Below are positions 1 through 10,580 of a stretch of DNA of 47,051 nucleotides, in pieces (position 1 is the stretch's first letter; the number at the start of each line of letters is the position of its first letter). Made by a program: the position numbers and the translations under genes. The stretch is taken from the IMG/VR virus record IMGVR_UViG_3300021959_003912, positions 1 through 47,051 of that record; one strand, given 5' to 3'. This DNA is from a virus. The notes under the pieces are model-generated. The model was not told where the DNA came from. It saw nothing but the letters and a program-made list of their open reading frames with translations, and did no database searches.

Positions 1-41
1 GCTTGGCGTCATTCACAATCGGTATTCCTGATCCATCATAA
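1..41 (+). CDS. 3' end of the fibre-region structural protein (continues from 46592)
   Basis: In-frame codons ending IGIPDPS then TAA. They duplicate the end of the complete gene at 46592-46963. This is the same gene seen a second time because the sequence wraps round, not a separate gene. Confidence 0.85.
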   Translation, partial: LASFTIGIPDPS

Positions 42-129
42 GGTTTTCTAAATGGCACATCATGAACTTAGTGCCGTTTCTGATGAACACGGTAAAAAGA
101 TTGAAAAGAATGGTTTTTCTGTAGACGTA
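1..129. repeat. Terminal direct repeat, left copy
   Basis: Identical to 46923-47051 except position 23 (T here, C at 46945). It carries the last 13 codons of the gene that starts at 46592 and the first 26 codons of the next small gene, so reading continues across the junction. This shows that the sequence is circular or circularly permuted. A true fixed terminal repeat would look the same, and the mismatch suggests population variation or a read error. Confidence 0.95.
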
Positions 130-162
130 CAGAAAAAGGAGCCACCTAAAAAGGAAAAGTAA
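52..162 (+). CDS. Small lysine-rich protein (36 aa)
   Basis: The frame starts ATG GCA CAT CAT with an AAGG Shine-Dalgarno seven bases upstream, and ends in TAA three bases before the next gene. The protein is very polar. Its C-terminal third is dominated by Lys, Glu and Pro (KKEPPKKEK), with no membrane segment or Cys. It sits between two virion fibre-type genes in a tightly packed operon, so it is probably translated and may be a minor virion or fibre-assembly peptide. I do not recognise a family. Its first 26 codons are repeated at 46974-47051 because of the terminal overlap. Confidence 0.6.
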   Translation: MAHHELSAVSDEHGKKIEKNGFSVDVQKKEPPKKEK

Positions 163-165
163 AAG

Positions 166-3100
166 ATGGTCACTCTTGCGGATCGTGTCAAAGTAGCTAC
201 TAGCACAACTGGCACAGGAACAATAACCCTTGGTTCAGCGGAGAGTGGCTATCAATCCTTTGCTGATGGTGGCGTTTCTAACGGTGATGTGGTTCGCTAT
301 GTCATTGAAGATGGTACGGCTTGGGAGATAGGTACTGGTACTTATACTTCCAGCGGTACAACTTTATCACGTTCACTATCATCTAGTTCTACAGGATCGC
401 TTCTAAGTCTTAGCGGTTCTGCGGTTGTATTCATTAGCCCCAGCGCAAGCGATATTGAGTTAAATCTTACAGGTGGCTTTAGTTCAACCAACTTTACAGC
501 GACATCAGGTCAAACTGAATTTGCTGGTACATATGCTACCGATAAAACGGAAGTATATAAGAACGGCATCTTGCTTGTTCCAACAACAGATTACACCCTT
601 ACATCAGCCCTTGTTACCCTAACCTCTGGCGCAACCACTGGCGATATTGTTCAGGTGCATACCTACGGCGGCGGTGTAAACGATGGCTATGAGGAAACCG
701 TATATACGGCTACATCAGGGCAAACTACATTCACAGGCACATTCAACCCATCAGCGGCGGCGGTGTTCTTGAATGGTATTTTGCTTAAACTGACCACAGA
801 CTATACAATCAACTCTACAACGGTCACTCTGCAATCAGCGGCAGCGGTAGATGACATTTTGACGGTTGCGCATTACGGCTTCCCTAGCAGTAATTTCAAG
901 TCATTCTTGGATACGTTTACGCTTCCAACATCAGATGGAACTAGCGGTCAGGTGTTGCAGACGAACGGGTCAGGCGTTCTTTCCCTTGCAGACGCGGCAA
1001 GCGGCGGTGTTACGACTTATTCAGCGATTGGCGATTTACCCCTTACAGGAAATACAGCGGGCGATATGGCCTATGTCTCAGGCAATAACCGCTTGTATAT
1101 CAATAATGGTACAGGATGGTACAACATTGCTTTGGTCAATACCAACCCAAGCATTACGTCTGTACAAGATGCTAACAGCAACACATCTCCATTTGTTCTA
1201 TCAACAGATGGAACTGCTACTGTTATTACAATTACAGCATCTGATCCTGAAGAAGTACCTCTTACATATTCTTACAGTGTTACATCTGGAAGCCTAACTA
1301 ACGGTGGCGGCACAACAGCGACAGTAAGTCAAGGAACAGGTGCAAATACAAATGTATTTACTATTACCCCTACTAGTAACTTAGATTATTCAGGGTCGTT
1401 TACATTGACCTTTACGGCAAGTGACGGAATTAATCAGGCTACAAGCGCATCTTCATTTTCCCTTGCCTTTTCAATAGTCAATTCGAACTATTCAGTCTTT
1501 CTGTTAAAGACGGATAGTAATTCTACAGATAATCAAGTTGATGCATCCTCTAATAGTTTGACGATCACTGAAAATGGCGATGTAACATCCACGGCGTTTA
1601 CGCCACATCACCCCAAAGGATACTCTACTTACTTTGATGGCTCTGATGATAGCCTAGAAATTACAACGTCTGGTGATCTTCAGGCTTTAGGCAGAACTGG
1701 TCAAGAGTGTACTATTGAGGCTTGGATTTGGATGGCTTCTGCGCCAGCGTCAGGGTCATATGGAACAGGAATATATTCACAGGGGTCAGCGGGTTCTACT
1801 ACAGCGGGTACAAATGTTTTATCGTTGGAGGTACAAGAAAATCTTACTATTAGAGGGATGGTTAACGGGAGCTATAACAGCCTTACAAATTGCCCTGTAA
1901 CTACAGCAACAATTAATGTTAAGGAATGGACACACGTTGCGCTTGTTTTATATAATCAAACGTGGACCATTTATATTAACGGCACATCTTCAGCAACAGC
2001 CACAGGATCATATCCCCAAGGAACAACTCATAACACGGCTTACATCGGAAGAATTTTTTACGCATCAACTAGAACTACAGAAGCGTACATCCGTGACTTG
2101 AGGGTTACTAGCACCGCAGAATACACATCAAACTTTACACCTACTACTGAAAGTTTAACGGCGGTCACTGGGACAGAGTTGTTAACGTGTCAAAATGCGT
2201 ATCTTGTAGACAATTCTACCAATAGCTTTGACATTACTGCAAATAACGAACCAGCTACAAAACTATTTACTCCATACGATCACTTACCATATAACAAGTC
2301 CTCACACGGTGGTTCTGTCTATTTTGATGGATCAGGTGATTATTTGTCTTGCGGCTCTGGTTCACAATTCGATATGGGAACTGGCGATTTTACTTGGGAG
2401 GCATGGGTTTACCCAATGGAAGCCTCAAGATCGCAGCAAATTATTAGTGTAGGAGACAGTAACTCTACAATTTACGGTTTCTATTTTAGGTCTACGAATA
2501 AATTTGCGTTTTATGGTAATAGTACACTTTATTTAGAAAGTTCTTCTACATCGTCAATTAATCAATGGTATCATGTAGCAGTTGCAAGAAGCGGAACAAG
2601 TCTAGCATTGTACGTTAATGGCACATCTGTCGCAACTGCAACAAATTCAGCCAGCATTGGTTCATCGTCTGAGGGCGGTTATGTGGGTGTGAACTATGGC
2701 GTATCAACGCAAAATTGGAAAGGGTATATTTCTGATGCCAGAGTTGTAAAAGGTACAGCGGTTTACACCGCCGATTTTACACCACCTACGATACCACTTA
2801 CTGCTATAACAAACACTCAGCTTCTTACCTGTACAAATAAGAATAATACATGGGACGCGGCTAGTACTGGTAGTATTAATCTTCTTGAAAGTGGTGCAAC
2901 ACTTTCCACAACAATTACAAAATATGAAAATGAAAGTGTGCAGCTAGATGGAGTAGATGATTATATAGCAATAGATTACACCAATCCGTTTTTTGATGTT
3001 TCAACTGGAGACTTCACTTGGGAGGGTTGGTTTAGATTTGAAAATGTTTCTAGTAGCCCTAAAATATTTATTTCTTTAGCCACAGCTACTTCATACTGGC

Positions 3101-3417
3101 AGGTGTATGCGTATCAAGGTAAATTAACTGTAAGGATTAACTCAAGTAATGCAGTATATGGTCAAGACACTGCTTCACTCAGCAATTCAACATGGTATCA
3201 CATAGCATTTGTCAGAGAAGGTAATAATTTTACCCTCTATAAAGATGGAACATCTGTAGTAACCGATACTTATAGCGGCAGCATAGGTAATCATATCTCA
3301 TATGGTGTTGGTGGCCCATCTACACGCATGCAGGGCAATGTCGAAGGTGTAAGGCTTAGTAAATATGCTCGCTACACCAGTAACTTTACACCACCATCAG
3401 AGGCACTTGAGGGTTAA
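166..3417 (+). CDS. LamG-domain tail fibre / receptor-binding protein
   Basis: 1083 residues with no signal peptide, rich in Ser, Thr, Gly and Asn like phage beta-fibres. Visible order: N-terminal module about 1-105; two copies of a roughly 70-residue module ([10 protein letters not shown]... and [10 protein letters not shown]...) at about 108-240; a linker with [13 protein letters not shown]; a cadherin-like or Ig-like domain at about 326-440; then three concanavalin-like LamG domains starting near residues 484, 715 and 923. Each LamG begins with a YFDGSGDYL-type strand and contains a [11 protein letters not shown]-type strand. LamG folds bind glycans or proteins, so host-surface binding is the likely role (inference). 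The cadherin-like and LamG parts are paralogous to the next gene, three bases downstream. Confidence 0.8.
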   Translation: MVTLADRVKVATSTTGTGTITLGSAESGYQSFADGGVSNGDVVRYVIEDGTAWEIGTGTYTSSGTTLSRSLSSSSTGSLLSLSGSAVVFISPSASDIELNLTGGFSSTNFTATSGQTEFAGTYATDKTEVYKNGILLVPTTDYTLTSALVTLTSGATTGDIVQVHTYGGGVNDGYEETVYTATSGQTTFTGTFNPSAAAVFLNGILLKLTTDYTINSTTVTLQSAAAVDDILTVAHYGFPSSNFKSFLDTFTLPTSDGTSGQVLQTNGSGVLSLADAASGGVTTYSAIGDLPLTGNTAGDMAYVSGNNRLYINNGTGWYNIALVNTNPSITSVQDANSNTSPFVLSTDGTATVITITASDPEEVPLTYSYSVTSGSLTNGGGTTATVSQGTGANTNVFTITPTSNLDYSGSFTLTFTASDGINQATSASSFSLAFSIVNSNYSVFLLKTDSNSTDNQVDASSNSLTITENGDVTSTAFTPHHPKGYSTYFDGSDDSLEITTSGDLQALGRTGQECTIEAWIWMASAPASGSYGTGIYSQGSAGSTTAGTNVLSLEVQENLTIRGMVNGSYNSLTNCPVTTATINVKEWTHVALVLYNQTWTIYINGTSSATATGSYPQGTTHNTAYIGRIFYASTRTTEAYIRDLRVTSTAEYTSNFTPTTESLTAVTGTELLTCQNAYLVDNSTNSFDITANNEPATKLFTPYDHLPYNKSSHGGSVYFDGSGDYLSCGSGSQFDMGTGDFTWEAWVYPMEASRSQQIISVGDSNSTIYGFYFRSTNKFAFYGNSTLYLESSSTSSINQWYHVAVARSGTSLALYVNGTSVATATNSASIGSSSEGGYVGVNYGVSTQNWKGYISDARVVKGTAVYTADFTPPTIPLTAITNTQLLTCTNKNNTWDAASTGSINLLESGATLSTTITKYENESVQLDGVDDYIAIDYTNPFFDVSTGDFTWEGWFRFENVSSSPKIFISLATATSYWQVYAYQGKLTVRINSSNAVYGQDTASLSNSTWYHIAFVREGNNFTLYKDGTSVVTDTYSGSIGNHISYGVGGPSTRMQGNVEGVRLSKYARYTSNFTPPSEALEG

Positions 3418-3420
3418 AAA

Positions 3421-5910
3421 ATGAGCATTAATAACAATATCTCAAAGTTCGCTAACACGGTTGATAGTTCAGGCCAGATAGATTTTGCAGACTTGGCAAA
3501 CAAGCCAACAACGCTTGCGGGATACGGCATCACAGATGGTGCAAGCGGGGGTAGCGTAACAAGCTATACAAACGCCTCAGACTTACCCTTAACAGGAAAT
3601 AGCGCGGGTGATCTAGCGTATGTCGTAGAAACCAATCGCATGTATGTAAACACAGGATCAGGTTGGTACAGCATAAGCCTAGTCAATACTGATCCGTCTA
3701 TTACATCGGTGCAAGATGCTGGGAGTAACACTTCACCGTTTACTCTTTCAACGGATGGAACCGCAACAGTAATTACAATTACAGCGAGTGACCCAGAAGA
3801 TGTCCCCTTAACGTACTCATATAGCGTAACCTCTGGTAGTTTGACAAATGGGGGCGGTACGACAGCTACTGTCACACAAGGAACTGGCTCAAATACTAAT
3901 GTATTTACTGTAACACCAAGCACCACGGAGGCTTATGCTGCGGATTTTACGCTGACCTTTACGGTAAGCGATGGGGTAAATACATCTACAAGTGGGAATT
4001 CTTTTTCTCTTAGCTTCGTAACCACAATTACTAATTCTAATTATACGACTTTGTTATTAAAAGCAGATGCTGCCGCATCAGACAACCAATCAGATGCTTC
4101 GTCGAATAGCTTGACTATTACAGAAAGCGGGAATGTAACCTCTACAGCGTTCAGTCCTTACCATCCCAAGGGTTATTCAACTTATTTTGATGGGACGGGA
4201 GATTATCTAACAGCTAGTTCCAATGTCCATAATGGAATAGGCACAGGCGACTTTACGGCAGAGGCTTGGGTTTATTTGGATGAAGACGTAGGATCAAACA
4301 GGGGTATATTCGGTTCTGGGTCTAGTGATAGCGCAGACGAATTTACACTGCTTCTATTGACCAACGGTACTTTGTATTTTGATTACGGTGGTTCTACATC
4401 TTATGTTCAATCATCAGCTTCATTTAACGCAAGAACATGGCATCATGTAGCATTAACTCGCTCAGGAACATCATTTAACATTTGGCTAGATGGTACAAGT
4501 ATTGCATCAGCAACAATCAGTACTTCCATAGGCGGTTCTTCAAACTTTGCAGTTGGTTGGGGTAGAGGTATCGTTTGGAAGGGATACATTACAGATGCAA
4601 GGGTCGTCGTAGGCACAGCGGTTTACACTTCAGCATTTACACCACCTACTGAACGTCTGGAAGCAATAACGAACACTCAGTTACTTACATGTCATCTTCC
4701 CTATATTGCCGATGGATCAAGTAACGATGCAAGTATTACTGTTTCTGGTGGCCCACAGACACAACAGTTCAGCCCATACGATCATGAAGAATACAGTAAA
4801 TCATCTAATGGTGGTTCTGTATACTTTGATGGAAGTGGGGATGAGTTAAATATTAGTCCTAGTGGAAGTGAACTTGTTTTTGGCACAGGTGCATACACTG
4901 TAGAATTTTGGATATATCTCAAATCCGTCTCAGGGGGCCATCATATTTATGGAGCAAACTCATTAAATGGATTTTTGATTTATTATACCACTTCTAAAAT
5001 AGCGGTTAATAAATATAGTGTCTCGGATGTAATTTCATATGCCGAAGCACCGCCACTAAACAAGTGGACCCATTATGCAATTGTTCGTGAAGGAACAGGA
5101 GCAAATCAAACTAAAATCTATAAGAATGGCGTTGTCGTAGCTACTGATACTGACGCTACAGATTGGGCAACTAATGCAAGTTGGACTGTTGGTGGGAACC
5201 CAAACAGCGCTCAAGATTTTAATGGATACTTATCAGACTTAAGAGTTGTAAAAGGTACAGCGGTTTATACCTCTAATTTCACACCTCCTGCTGAACCACT
5301 TACAGCGGTTACCAATACACAACTACTCACCTGTACCAACAAACATGAAGTTTGGGATGCGGCTAGTGGTGAACTTCCTGCCATTTCTGGGAATACCACG
5401 GCATCCACTACGCAATATAAGTGGGGAAATAGTGTTTATTTGGATGGTTCAGGGGACTATATTAATCTTAATTTTGAAGCACATGGCACAGAAGATTTTA
5501 CATATGAATGTTGGCTATACCCGACAAGCCTAGGTTCTTATGGAAGTGCGTGGTCGTCAGGTGGAGAGGTATCTGGTACTGGTGTAATAGTATCTGCGGA
5601 TCAATGGTGGATTGGCAATGGTTCGGCTGTAAATCAGTTTGTTTCTGGTAATAAATTTACCTTAAATACTTGGCAACATGTAGCGGTGGTAAGAAACGGC
5701 ACAACGGTAACAGGTTATGTTGATGGCACCTCTGTAGGGTCAGCTACGATTTCATTATCGTTGACAAGCACACAAGTAAGATTAGGTTCGCGATACTACG
5801 ACAATTCAAGTTACTTAATGACTGGATACATAGAGGATTTCCGTCTTACACAGGGTCTAGCCCGTTATACCAGTAACTTCACTGCACCAACATCAGCATT
5901 TGGGGGATAA
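3421..5910 (+). CDS. LamG-domain tail fibre protein, paralogue of upstream gene
   Basis: 829 residues. It begins with a short N-terminal piece containing NKPTTLAGYGITD, a module typical of phage fibre proteins. It continues with a segment YVVETNRMYVNTGSGWY and a cadherin-like domain (about 88-200) nearly identical in protein sequence to the upstream protein. Three LamG domains follow, starting near residues 250, 463 and 668. The N-terminus differs from the upstream protein, so the two may attach differently to the virion while presenting similar ectodomains. A GAGGG ribosome site lies just before the ATG, and the gene ends three bases before the next ATG. Glycan binding is inferred from the fold. 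Confidence 0.8.
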   Translation: MSINNNISKFANTVDSSGQIDFADLANKPTTLAGYGITDGASGGSVTSYTNASDLPLTGNSAGDLAYVVETNRMYVNTGSGWYSISLVNTDPSITSVQDAGSNTSPFTLSTDGTATVITITASDPEDVPLTYSYSVTSGSLTNGGGTTATVTQGTGSNTNVFTVTPSTTEAYAADFTLTFTVSDGVNTSTSGNSFSLSFVTTITNSNYTTLLLKADAAASDNQSDASSNSLTITESGNVTSTAFSPYHPKGYSTYFDGTGDYLTASSNVHNGIGTGDFTAEAWVYLDEDVGSNRGIFGSGSSDSADEFTLLLLTNGTLYFDYGGSTSYVQSSASFNARTWHHVALTRSGTSFNIWLDGTSIASATISTSIGGSSNFAVGWGRGIVWKGYITDARVVVGTAVYTSAFTPPTERLEAITNTQLLTCHLPYIADGSSNDASITVSGGPQTQQFSPYDHEEYSKSSNGGSVYFDGSGDELNISPSGSELVFGTGAYTVEFWIYLKSVSGGHHIYGANSLNGFLIYYTTSKIAVNKYSVSDVISYAEAPPLNKWTHYAIVREGTGANQTKIYKNGVVVATDTDATDWATNASWTVGGNPNSAQDFNGYLSDLRVVKGTAVYTSNFTPPAEPLTAVTNTQLLTCTNKHEVWDAASGELPAISGNTTASTTQYKWGNSVYLDGSGDYINLNFEAHGTEDFTYECWLYPTSLGSYGSAWSSGGEVSGTGVIVSADQWWIGNGSAVNQFVSGNKFTLNTWQHVAVVRNGTTVTGYVDGTSVGSATISLSLTSTQVRLGSRYYDNSSYLMTGYIEDFRLTQGLARYTSNFTAPTSAFGG

Positions 5911-5913
5911 ATC

Positions 5914-6345
5914 ATGGCAAGTAGAAGCAGAAGCATCGCAAACTTTGCAAACTCAGTTAACACCTCTGGTGAGTTTTCTTTTAGCAATCTAACAAATACG
6001 CCGACAACGAGATCAGGTTATGGGATTACAGATAGCCCAGTAGTTGGGACAGATGCGCAAGCATTTGACAGCAACCTTACTAGCTTTGTTAATACATTCA
6101 CACTGCCTACCTCTGATGGTACATCAAGCCAAGTAATCATTACCAATGGTTCAGGTGTTCTTAGCTTCGCGGATCAATCAGGCGGCGGTGGTGGGAGTTT
6201 TAGTTCTATCAATGTTGCCTCGCGTAGTATATCATCAGACACAACAATCAGCGCAACTCAAAGCGGCTTGAGTGTTGGCCCGATAGAGATTGCGGATAGC
6301 GTTACATTAACAGTCGCTGATGGCGGAAGGTTCGTAGTTCTATGA
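5914..6345 (+). CDS. Short mosaic fibre protein
   Basis: 143 residues assembled from pieces seen in its neighbours. The N-terminal IANFANSVNTSGEFSF and NTPTTRSGYGITD parts match the start of the 829-residue LamG protein. The middle [14 protein letters not shown] resembles the linker of the 1083-residue protein. A Gly run (GGGGG) leads to a C-terminal ISSDTTISATQSG / VTLTVADGGRFVVL module that looks like a trimeric beta-fibre tip. It probably forms a short accessory fibre or adaptor. It overlaps the next gene by four bases (ATGA). Confidence 0.6.
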   Translation: MASRSRSIANFANSVNTSGEFSFSNLTNTPTTRSGYGITDSPVVGTDAQAFDSNLTSFVNTFTLPTSDGTSSQVIITNGSGVLSFADQSGGGGGSFSSINVASRSISSDTTISATQSGLSVGPIEIADSVTLTVADGGRFVVL

Positions 6346-7484
6346 CACAAATCAAAGTAGATACAGTCACAAACGCCGCTGGCACTGGTAATCCAGATTT
6401 TGCGGATGGCCTTACTTATGAAGGTTCGGCTACGTCTACGCTTAATCTCTGTGAATATACTTCATCTGCCTCAGAGCCAAGTAGCCCCAAGAATGGTGCG
6501 CTTTGGTATGACACTGGAAACTCAGTTACCAAGATATATGCCAACGGTAGTTGGAATGAACTCACCGCTGCATCTGGTAGTAGTGGAATTGCTTGGGGTG
6601 GTGATAGGGGCATATTCTCAGGAGGTAATGCTTCAGGAAATACATCTATTTCGACCATTGATTATATAGATATAACAACACCATCTAATGCTGCGGATTT
6701 TGGTGATTTGACAGCGGCTAGACATACATTAGCTTCTGCTTCTAATAGCACTCGGGGGATAATGGCTGGTGGATATCTAAGCAGTTCTACCAATCGCACG
6801 AATGTAATTGATTACATAACAATCGCTTCAGTTGGTAATGCTTCTGACTTTGGAGATTTGACCGTATCCCGCTATCTTGCCGCTGGAGTGGGTGACGGGA
6901 CATATGGCATTATGGCTGGCGGCTACACAACAACGAATGTAAATACAATAGATTACGTCACAATAGACACTGCTGCAAATGCCCAAGATTTTGGCGATAT
7001 GGCGGTTGCAAAAAGACTTCACGGAAGTCTAAACGATGCGACATATGGATTATTCGGTGGGGGCTATGTATCTGGTTCAAGTAATGATATTCAGTATATA
7101 ACAATGGCAACAACGGGCAACAGCTCGGATTTTGGTGATTTAACAGAAGCTAGATATTATGTGCAAGGAGTATCCGACGCAACTTACGGTGTTTTCTGCG
7201 GGGGTCGTATATTATCAGCAAGTAATGTTATGGATTATGTCACAATAGCGACTACAGGAAATGCAACAGATTTTGGTGATCTGACATCAAACCGTGAGAA
7301 ACACGGTTGCAGCGGCGCATCTAACGGCACCTATGGATTGATACAAGGCGGCAGTTCAAGCGGATCAAATTATGTAAACACAATTGATTACGTTACTGTT
7401 GCAACACCAAGCAATGCTTCTGATTTTGGTGATACCACAGTTTCAGTATGGGATAGATCAGGACTATCAGGAGCAGCATCATGA
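6342..7484 (+). CDS. Propeller-like repeat fibre protein 1 of 3
   Basis: 380 residues. The N-terminal about 80 residues hold IKVDTVTNAAGTGNPDF and a SASEPSSPKNGALWYD module common in phage fibre N-termini. The rest is six repeats of about 45-48 residues, each with an aromatic-rich strand (IDYVTI), a turn ATDFGDLT, and a strand YGVFAGG-like. Six DFGD turns and six GG strands are visible, which suggests a six-bladed beta-propeller (inference from periodicity). The last residues SGAAS encode, in TCAGGAGCAGCATCATGA, the Shine-Dalgarno and start of the next gene. Likely a host-recognition or lectin-like virion protein. Confidence 0.65.
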   Translation: MTQIKVDTVTNAAGTGNPDFADGLTYEGSATSTLNLCEYTSSASEPSSPKNGALWYDTGNSVTKIYANGSWNELTAASGSSGIAWGGDRGIFSGGNASGNTSISTIDYIDITTPSNAADFGDLTAARHTLASASNSTRGIMAGGYLSSSTNRTNVIDYITIASVGNASDFGDLTVSRYLAAGVGDGTYGIMAGGYTTTNVNTIDYVTIDTAANAQDFGDMAVAKRLHGSLNDATYGLFGGGYVSGSSNDIQYITMATTGNSSDFGDLTEARYYVQGVSDATYGVFCGGRILSASNVMDYVTIATTGNATDFGDLTSNREKHGCSGASNGTYGLIQGGSSSGSNYVNTIDYVTVATPSNASDFGDTTVSVWDRSGLSGAAS

Positions 7485-8614
7485 GTACATTCAAAGTAGA
7501 TACAATCAACAACGATGGTACTAACGCTATTGATGCAACAAATGGATTTACCATAGCGGGCAATAGCATTGTTCAAGGCTACACATCTAGTGCGAGCGAA
7601 CCTTCTAGCCCAAGCACAGGTGATCTCTGGTGGGATAGCACAAATGAAGTTCTAAAGCGTTATATTAACTCAGAGTGGAAAGAGTTAAGTTTTGCAGCGG
7701 CGGCGGGAATTTGGTACGGTGATAGGGCTATATTTGCTGGAGGTGGACAACAAGGTGTCTCAAGTTCTGGAACTAATCGAATAGCATATTTTGATATTAC
7801 TTCAACTGGTAATGCCACTGATTTTGGCGATCTTACTGATACCCTTAGACGATGTGATGCGGTGAGTGATGCTACCTATGGTGTTATCATCGGTAAAATG
7901 GATGGTGATTATAGTACTAATCGCACCAATGAAATGGAGTACGTTACCATAGCTACCACTGGCAATTCATCCGATTTTGGTGATCTAATTTCTGGTGTAC
8001 AGACTTATACTGCTTCTTGTGGGGATGGCACGAAAGGTGTCATAAGCGGTGGAATTGTCAGTTCATATACAAATGTGATACAATATATAACAGTTGCAAG
8101 CCCAAGTAATGCAACAGATTTTGGTGATTTAACTGTAAATAGAGGTGCTCATGGTAGTTGTAATGATACTACTAGGGGTTTATTCGCTGGTGGCGGAACA
8201 GGCAGTGGAAATACAAATACCATTGAATACATTACAATAGCCACTACAGGGAATGGCACATCTTTTGGAAACTTAACTTCTTCAAAGGCCAGTTTGGCTG
8301 GAACAAGTGACGACACATATGGAGTTTTTGGCGGCGGCTCTGGCAGTACAAATGTAATCGAATATGTAACTATACAAACAACATCTAACGCATCTGATTT
8401 CGGTGATTTAACTAAGGGCGCACATAGTTTAGCGGCAACAAGCAATAACAGTCGTGGCGTTTTTATTGGTGGGACTGTAAACAACTCTGGAGTTTATTCC
8501 TCTACTGATATAATCAGCTATATTACAATTTCTACAGCGGGTAATGCTACAGACTTTGGTGATATGGACTATGCATCTTCTGAACTTTGCGCCACATCAG
8601 GAGCAGCATCATGA
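7481..8614 (+). CDS. Propeller-like repeat fibre protein 2 of 3
   Basis: 377 residues with the same architecture as the gene before it: N-terminal FKVDTINNDGT plus SASEPSSPSTGDLWWD module, then six repeats carrying DFGDLT-type turns. One repeat is degenerate, with GTSFGNLT in place of DFGD. It ends in SGAAS, whose codons contain the AGGAG ribosome site of the following gene, and the stop TGA overlaps the next ATG. Tandem duplication followed by divergence is the simplest origin. The three paralogues probably give alternative or combined receptor specificities. Confidence 0.65.
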   Translation: MSTFKVDTINNDGTNAIDATNGFTIAGNSIVQGYTSSASEPSSPSTGDLWWDSTNEVLKRYINSEWKELSFAAAAGIWYGDRAIFAGGGQQGVSSSGTNRIAYFDITSTGNATDFGDLTDTLRRCDAVSDATYGVIIGKMDGDYSTNRTNEMEYVTIATTGNSSDFGDLISGVQTYTASCGDGTKGVISGGIVSSYTNVIQYITVASPSNATDFGDLTVNRGAHGSCNDTTRGLFAGGGTGSGNTNTIEYITIATTGNGTSFGNLTSSKASLAGTSDDTYGVFGGGSGSTNVIEYVTIQTTSNASDFGDLTKGAHSLAATSNNSRGVFIGGTVNNSGVYSSTDIISYITISTAGNATDFGDMDYASSELCATSGAAS

Positions 8615-9756
8615 GTGAAGTTAAAGGCATAAGCACAATTACAAATCGCGCTGGCACTGGTGCAGTAGATTTTAGCAACGGTGTTAATATCTCTGGCTCA
8701 GATAGTGGCCTTAGTGGCTTCAAGCACACAGAGGGCGCAACAGAACCTACTAGCCCATCAAACGGTGACACATGGTGGGATACTGAGAATGAAGTTTACC
8801 AAATATATGTAAACGATACTTGGACTACCTACATAGGGGCATCTTCATCGGCAGTTTGGTACGGAGATCGTGGACTTCATATAGGCGGTCTTTTGAACGA
8901 TAACGTAACTTCTTTAAATGTAATTCAATATTTTGATATTACTTCAACTGGTAATGCAACTGACTTTGGCGATTTATCTGCGGCAGAGTATACAAGCGAT
9001 GCTTGTAGTAATGGAACGTATGCTTTGAACGGGGGTGGCTATACTACAACTTTAATTGATACAATTGATTATGTAACTGTAGCTACTATTAGTAATGCAT
9101 CTGACTTTGGGGATTTAACGCAAGCAAGGAGTGGCATTTCTGCTAGTTCTAACGGCACATATGGTTTGTGGAAGGGCGGAAATGTAAGCAGCGGTGAGAC
9201 AACAATTGATTATGTAACAATTGAAACAACAGGTGATGCTACAGACTTTGGTGATTTAACTGTAGGAAGATTTTATGGCACTAGTTTTGCAAATACTACA
9301 TATGCACTTATGGCTGGCGGTAGAATAAGCAATACTTCCAATATGCAAAACACTATCGATTATGTTACCGTATCCACAACAGGTAATGCTACAGACTTTG
9401 GCGATTTGGGTACAGTTATGGAGGCTGCTGCTAGTGCGTCAGATAGTACCTACGGAGTAATCGGTGGCGGCAGAGATGGAGTACAGCCCCAAGATTATCA
9501 AAACATTATTCAATATGTAACGATTGAAACACCAAGCAACGCCACAGACTTTGGTGATCTGACAGTTGCTAGAGCCGAGCTAGGTGGATGTGGTAATGCA
9601 ACGAGGGGTGTATTTAGTGGCGGTTATGGAAATACTAATGGTATTTTTAACACCATTGATTATGTAACTATAGCATCTACTGGTAATGCAACCGACATAG
9701 GGGATTTGTTACAAAATATTAGACTAGGTTGCGCTACATCAGGAGCGGCATCATGA
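8611..9756 (+). CDS. Propeller-like repeat fibre protein 3 of 3
   Basis: 381 residues from the ATG that overlaps the previous stop. An in-frame ATG 24 bases upstream lies inside the previous gene and lacks the AGGAG site, so I prefer 8611. N-terminal VKGISTITNRAGTGAVDF and EPTSPSNGDTWWD modules are followed by six repeats. The last repeat is altered to ATDIGDLL, and the protein ends SGAAS like its two siblings. The function is inferred as for the siblings: an exposed beta-propeller on the tail or fibre. Confidence 0.65.
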   Translation: MSEVKGISTITNRAGTGAVDFSNGVNISGSDSGLSGFKHTEGATEPTSPSNGDTWWDTENEVYQIYVNDTWTTYIGASSSAVWYGDRGLHIGGLLNDNVTSLNVIQYFDITSTGNATDFGDLSAAEYTSDACSNGTYALNGGGYTTTLIDTIDYVTVATISNASDFGDLTQARSGISASSNGTYGLWKGGNVSSGETTIDYVTIETTGDATDFGDLTVGRFYGTSFANTTYALMAGGRISNTSNMQNTIDYVTVSTTGNATDFGDLGTVMEAAASASDSTYGVIGGGRDGVQPQDYQNIIQYVTIETPSNATDFGDLTVARAELGGCGNATRGVFSGGYGNTNGIFNTIDYVTIASTGNATDIGDLLQNIRLGCATSGAAS

Positions 9757-10580
9757 CGAATATAGTAACAAAACCAGTAACATTCAGCTTGCCTGTAGAG
9801 GCCAGTGAAAACATCAATCAGGTTGCGGCGGCACGGGTCGCTGAAAAGTTGCCAGAGATTGACCAAGCTACACGCGCGTTTGATCGCAACAATTCACAGA
9901 CAACGCTGAACATGATGACACTGACCATGCTTAATGGTCACAGCCCTATGCGGATGCTGCGTCAAATTACAGCGGAAGTTGAAAAGCGCAAAATGGCTTT
10001 GTCAGAGGCACAGGTTTCCCATGCAGAAATCCGCGAGGAAATCTTAGAACTTGAGCCAATGACTGATGCGGTAAGCGAGGCCAAGCTGCGCCATAAGCGT
10101 CACAGCCTTATTAGCATTGAAAACAAGATCAACGGTTCGATCAAAGACATCGCAACGATGATTGACGCATATGAAAACATCAAAGAAAATTTCGACATTG
10201 ATGAGTGGGATGAAGCGGCTTTTGAACGTGAAGAAAAACGTCACCATGTTCGCCGTGGTTTTGAACTTATGTATCGTAATCTTATGGATGGTGGTCGCGC
10301 TTCAACAGCAACCATAGAATATATGCAGCAATATGGGGTTCATCCGCAACTAGCATTAACTGAGGTTTCAGGTTATATTAAAGTCACGGCTGAACGCATC
10401 GCTAAGAAAGAATTGTTGCACTCAAACGATCTGGAAGAATTTTTAGATCAAATGGCAGACAAGTATTTCAAGAATGCAGACAAGACCGCAGAACGAATTT
10501 TTGGCAAGGCAGACTTTGTAAATCCAGAGTATATGAACTTGCTTCCAAAGAAGGATGACGAAGATGTATCTGAAGTATAA
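9753..10580 (+). CDS. Alpha-helical virion or fibre-associated protein, unknown function
   Basis: 275 residues from the ATG that overlaps the TGA of the last propeller gene. The composition changes sharply from the beta-rich neighbours to charged helix: long heptad-like stretches between residues 60 and 165 (for example AEVEKRKMALSEAQVSHAEI) suggest a coiled coil. No signal peptide or membrane segment is seen. Sandwiched between fibre genes in one transcription unit, it may be a fibre stalk, adaptor or assembly factor. I do not recognise a named family. Confidence 0.55.
   Translation: MTNIVTKPVTFSLPVEASENINQVAAARVAEKLPEIDQATRAFDRNNSQTTLNMMTLTMLNGHSPMRMLRQITAEVEKRKMALSEAQVSHAEIREEILELEPMTDAVSEAKLRHKRHSLISIENKINGSIKDIATMIDAYENIKENFDIDEWDEAAFEREEKRHHVRRGFELMYRNLMDGGRASTATIEYMQQYGVHPQLALTEVSGYIKVTAERIAKKELLHSNDLEEFLDQMADKYFKNADKTAERIFGKADFVNPEYMNLLPKKDDEDVSEV

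Noticed and set aside
10555-10563. Upstream ATG for the small gene ending at 10845
   Set aside because: The only purine-rich site overlaps this ATG, so ribosomes would be better placed for the ATG at 10564; the choice is not certain.
166-10580. Diversity-generating retroelement acting on the fibre genes
   Set aside because: No reverse transcriptase gene or template repeat is present in the window.
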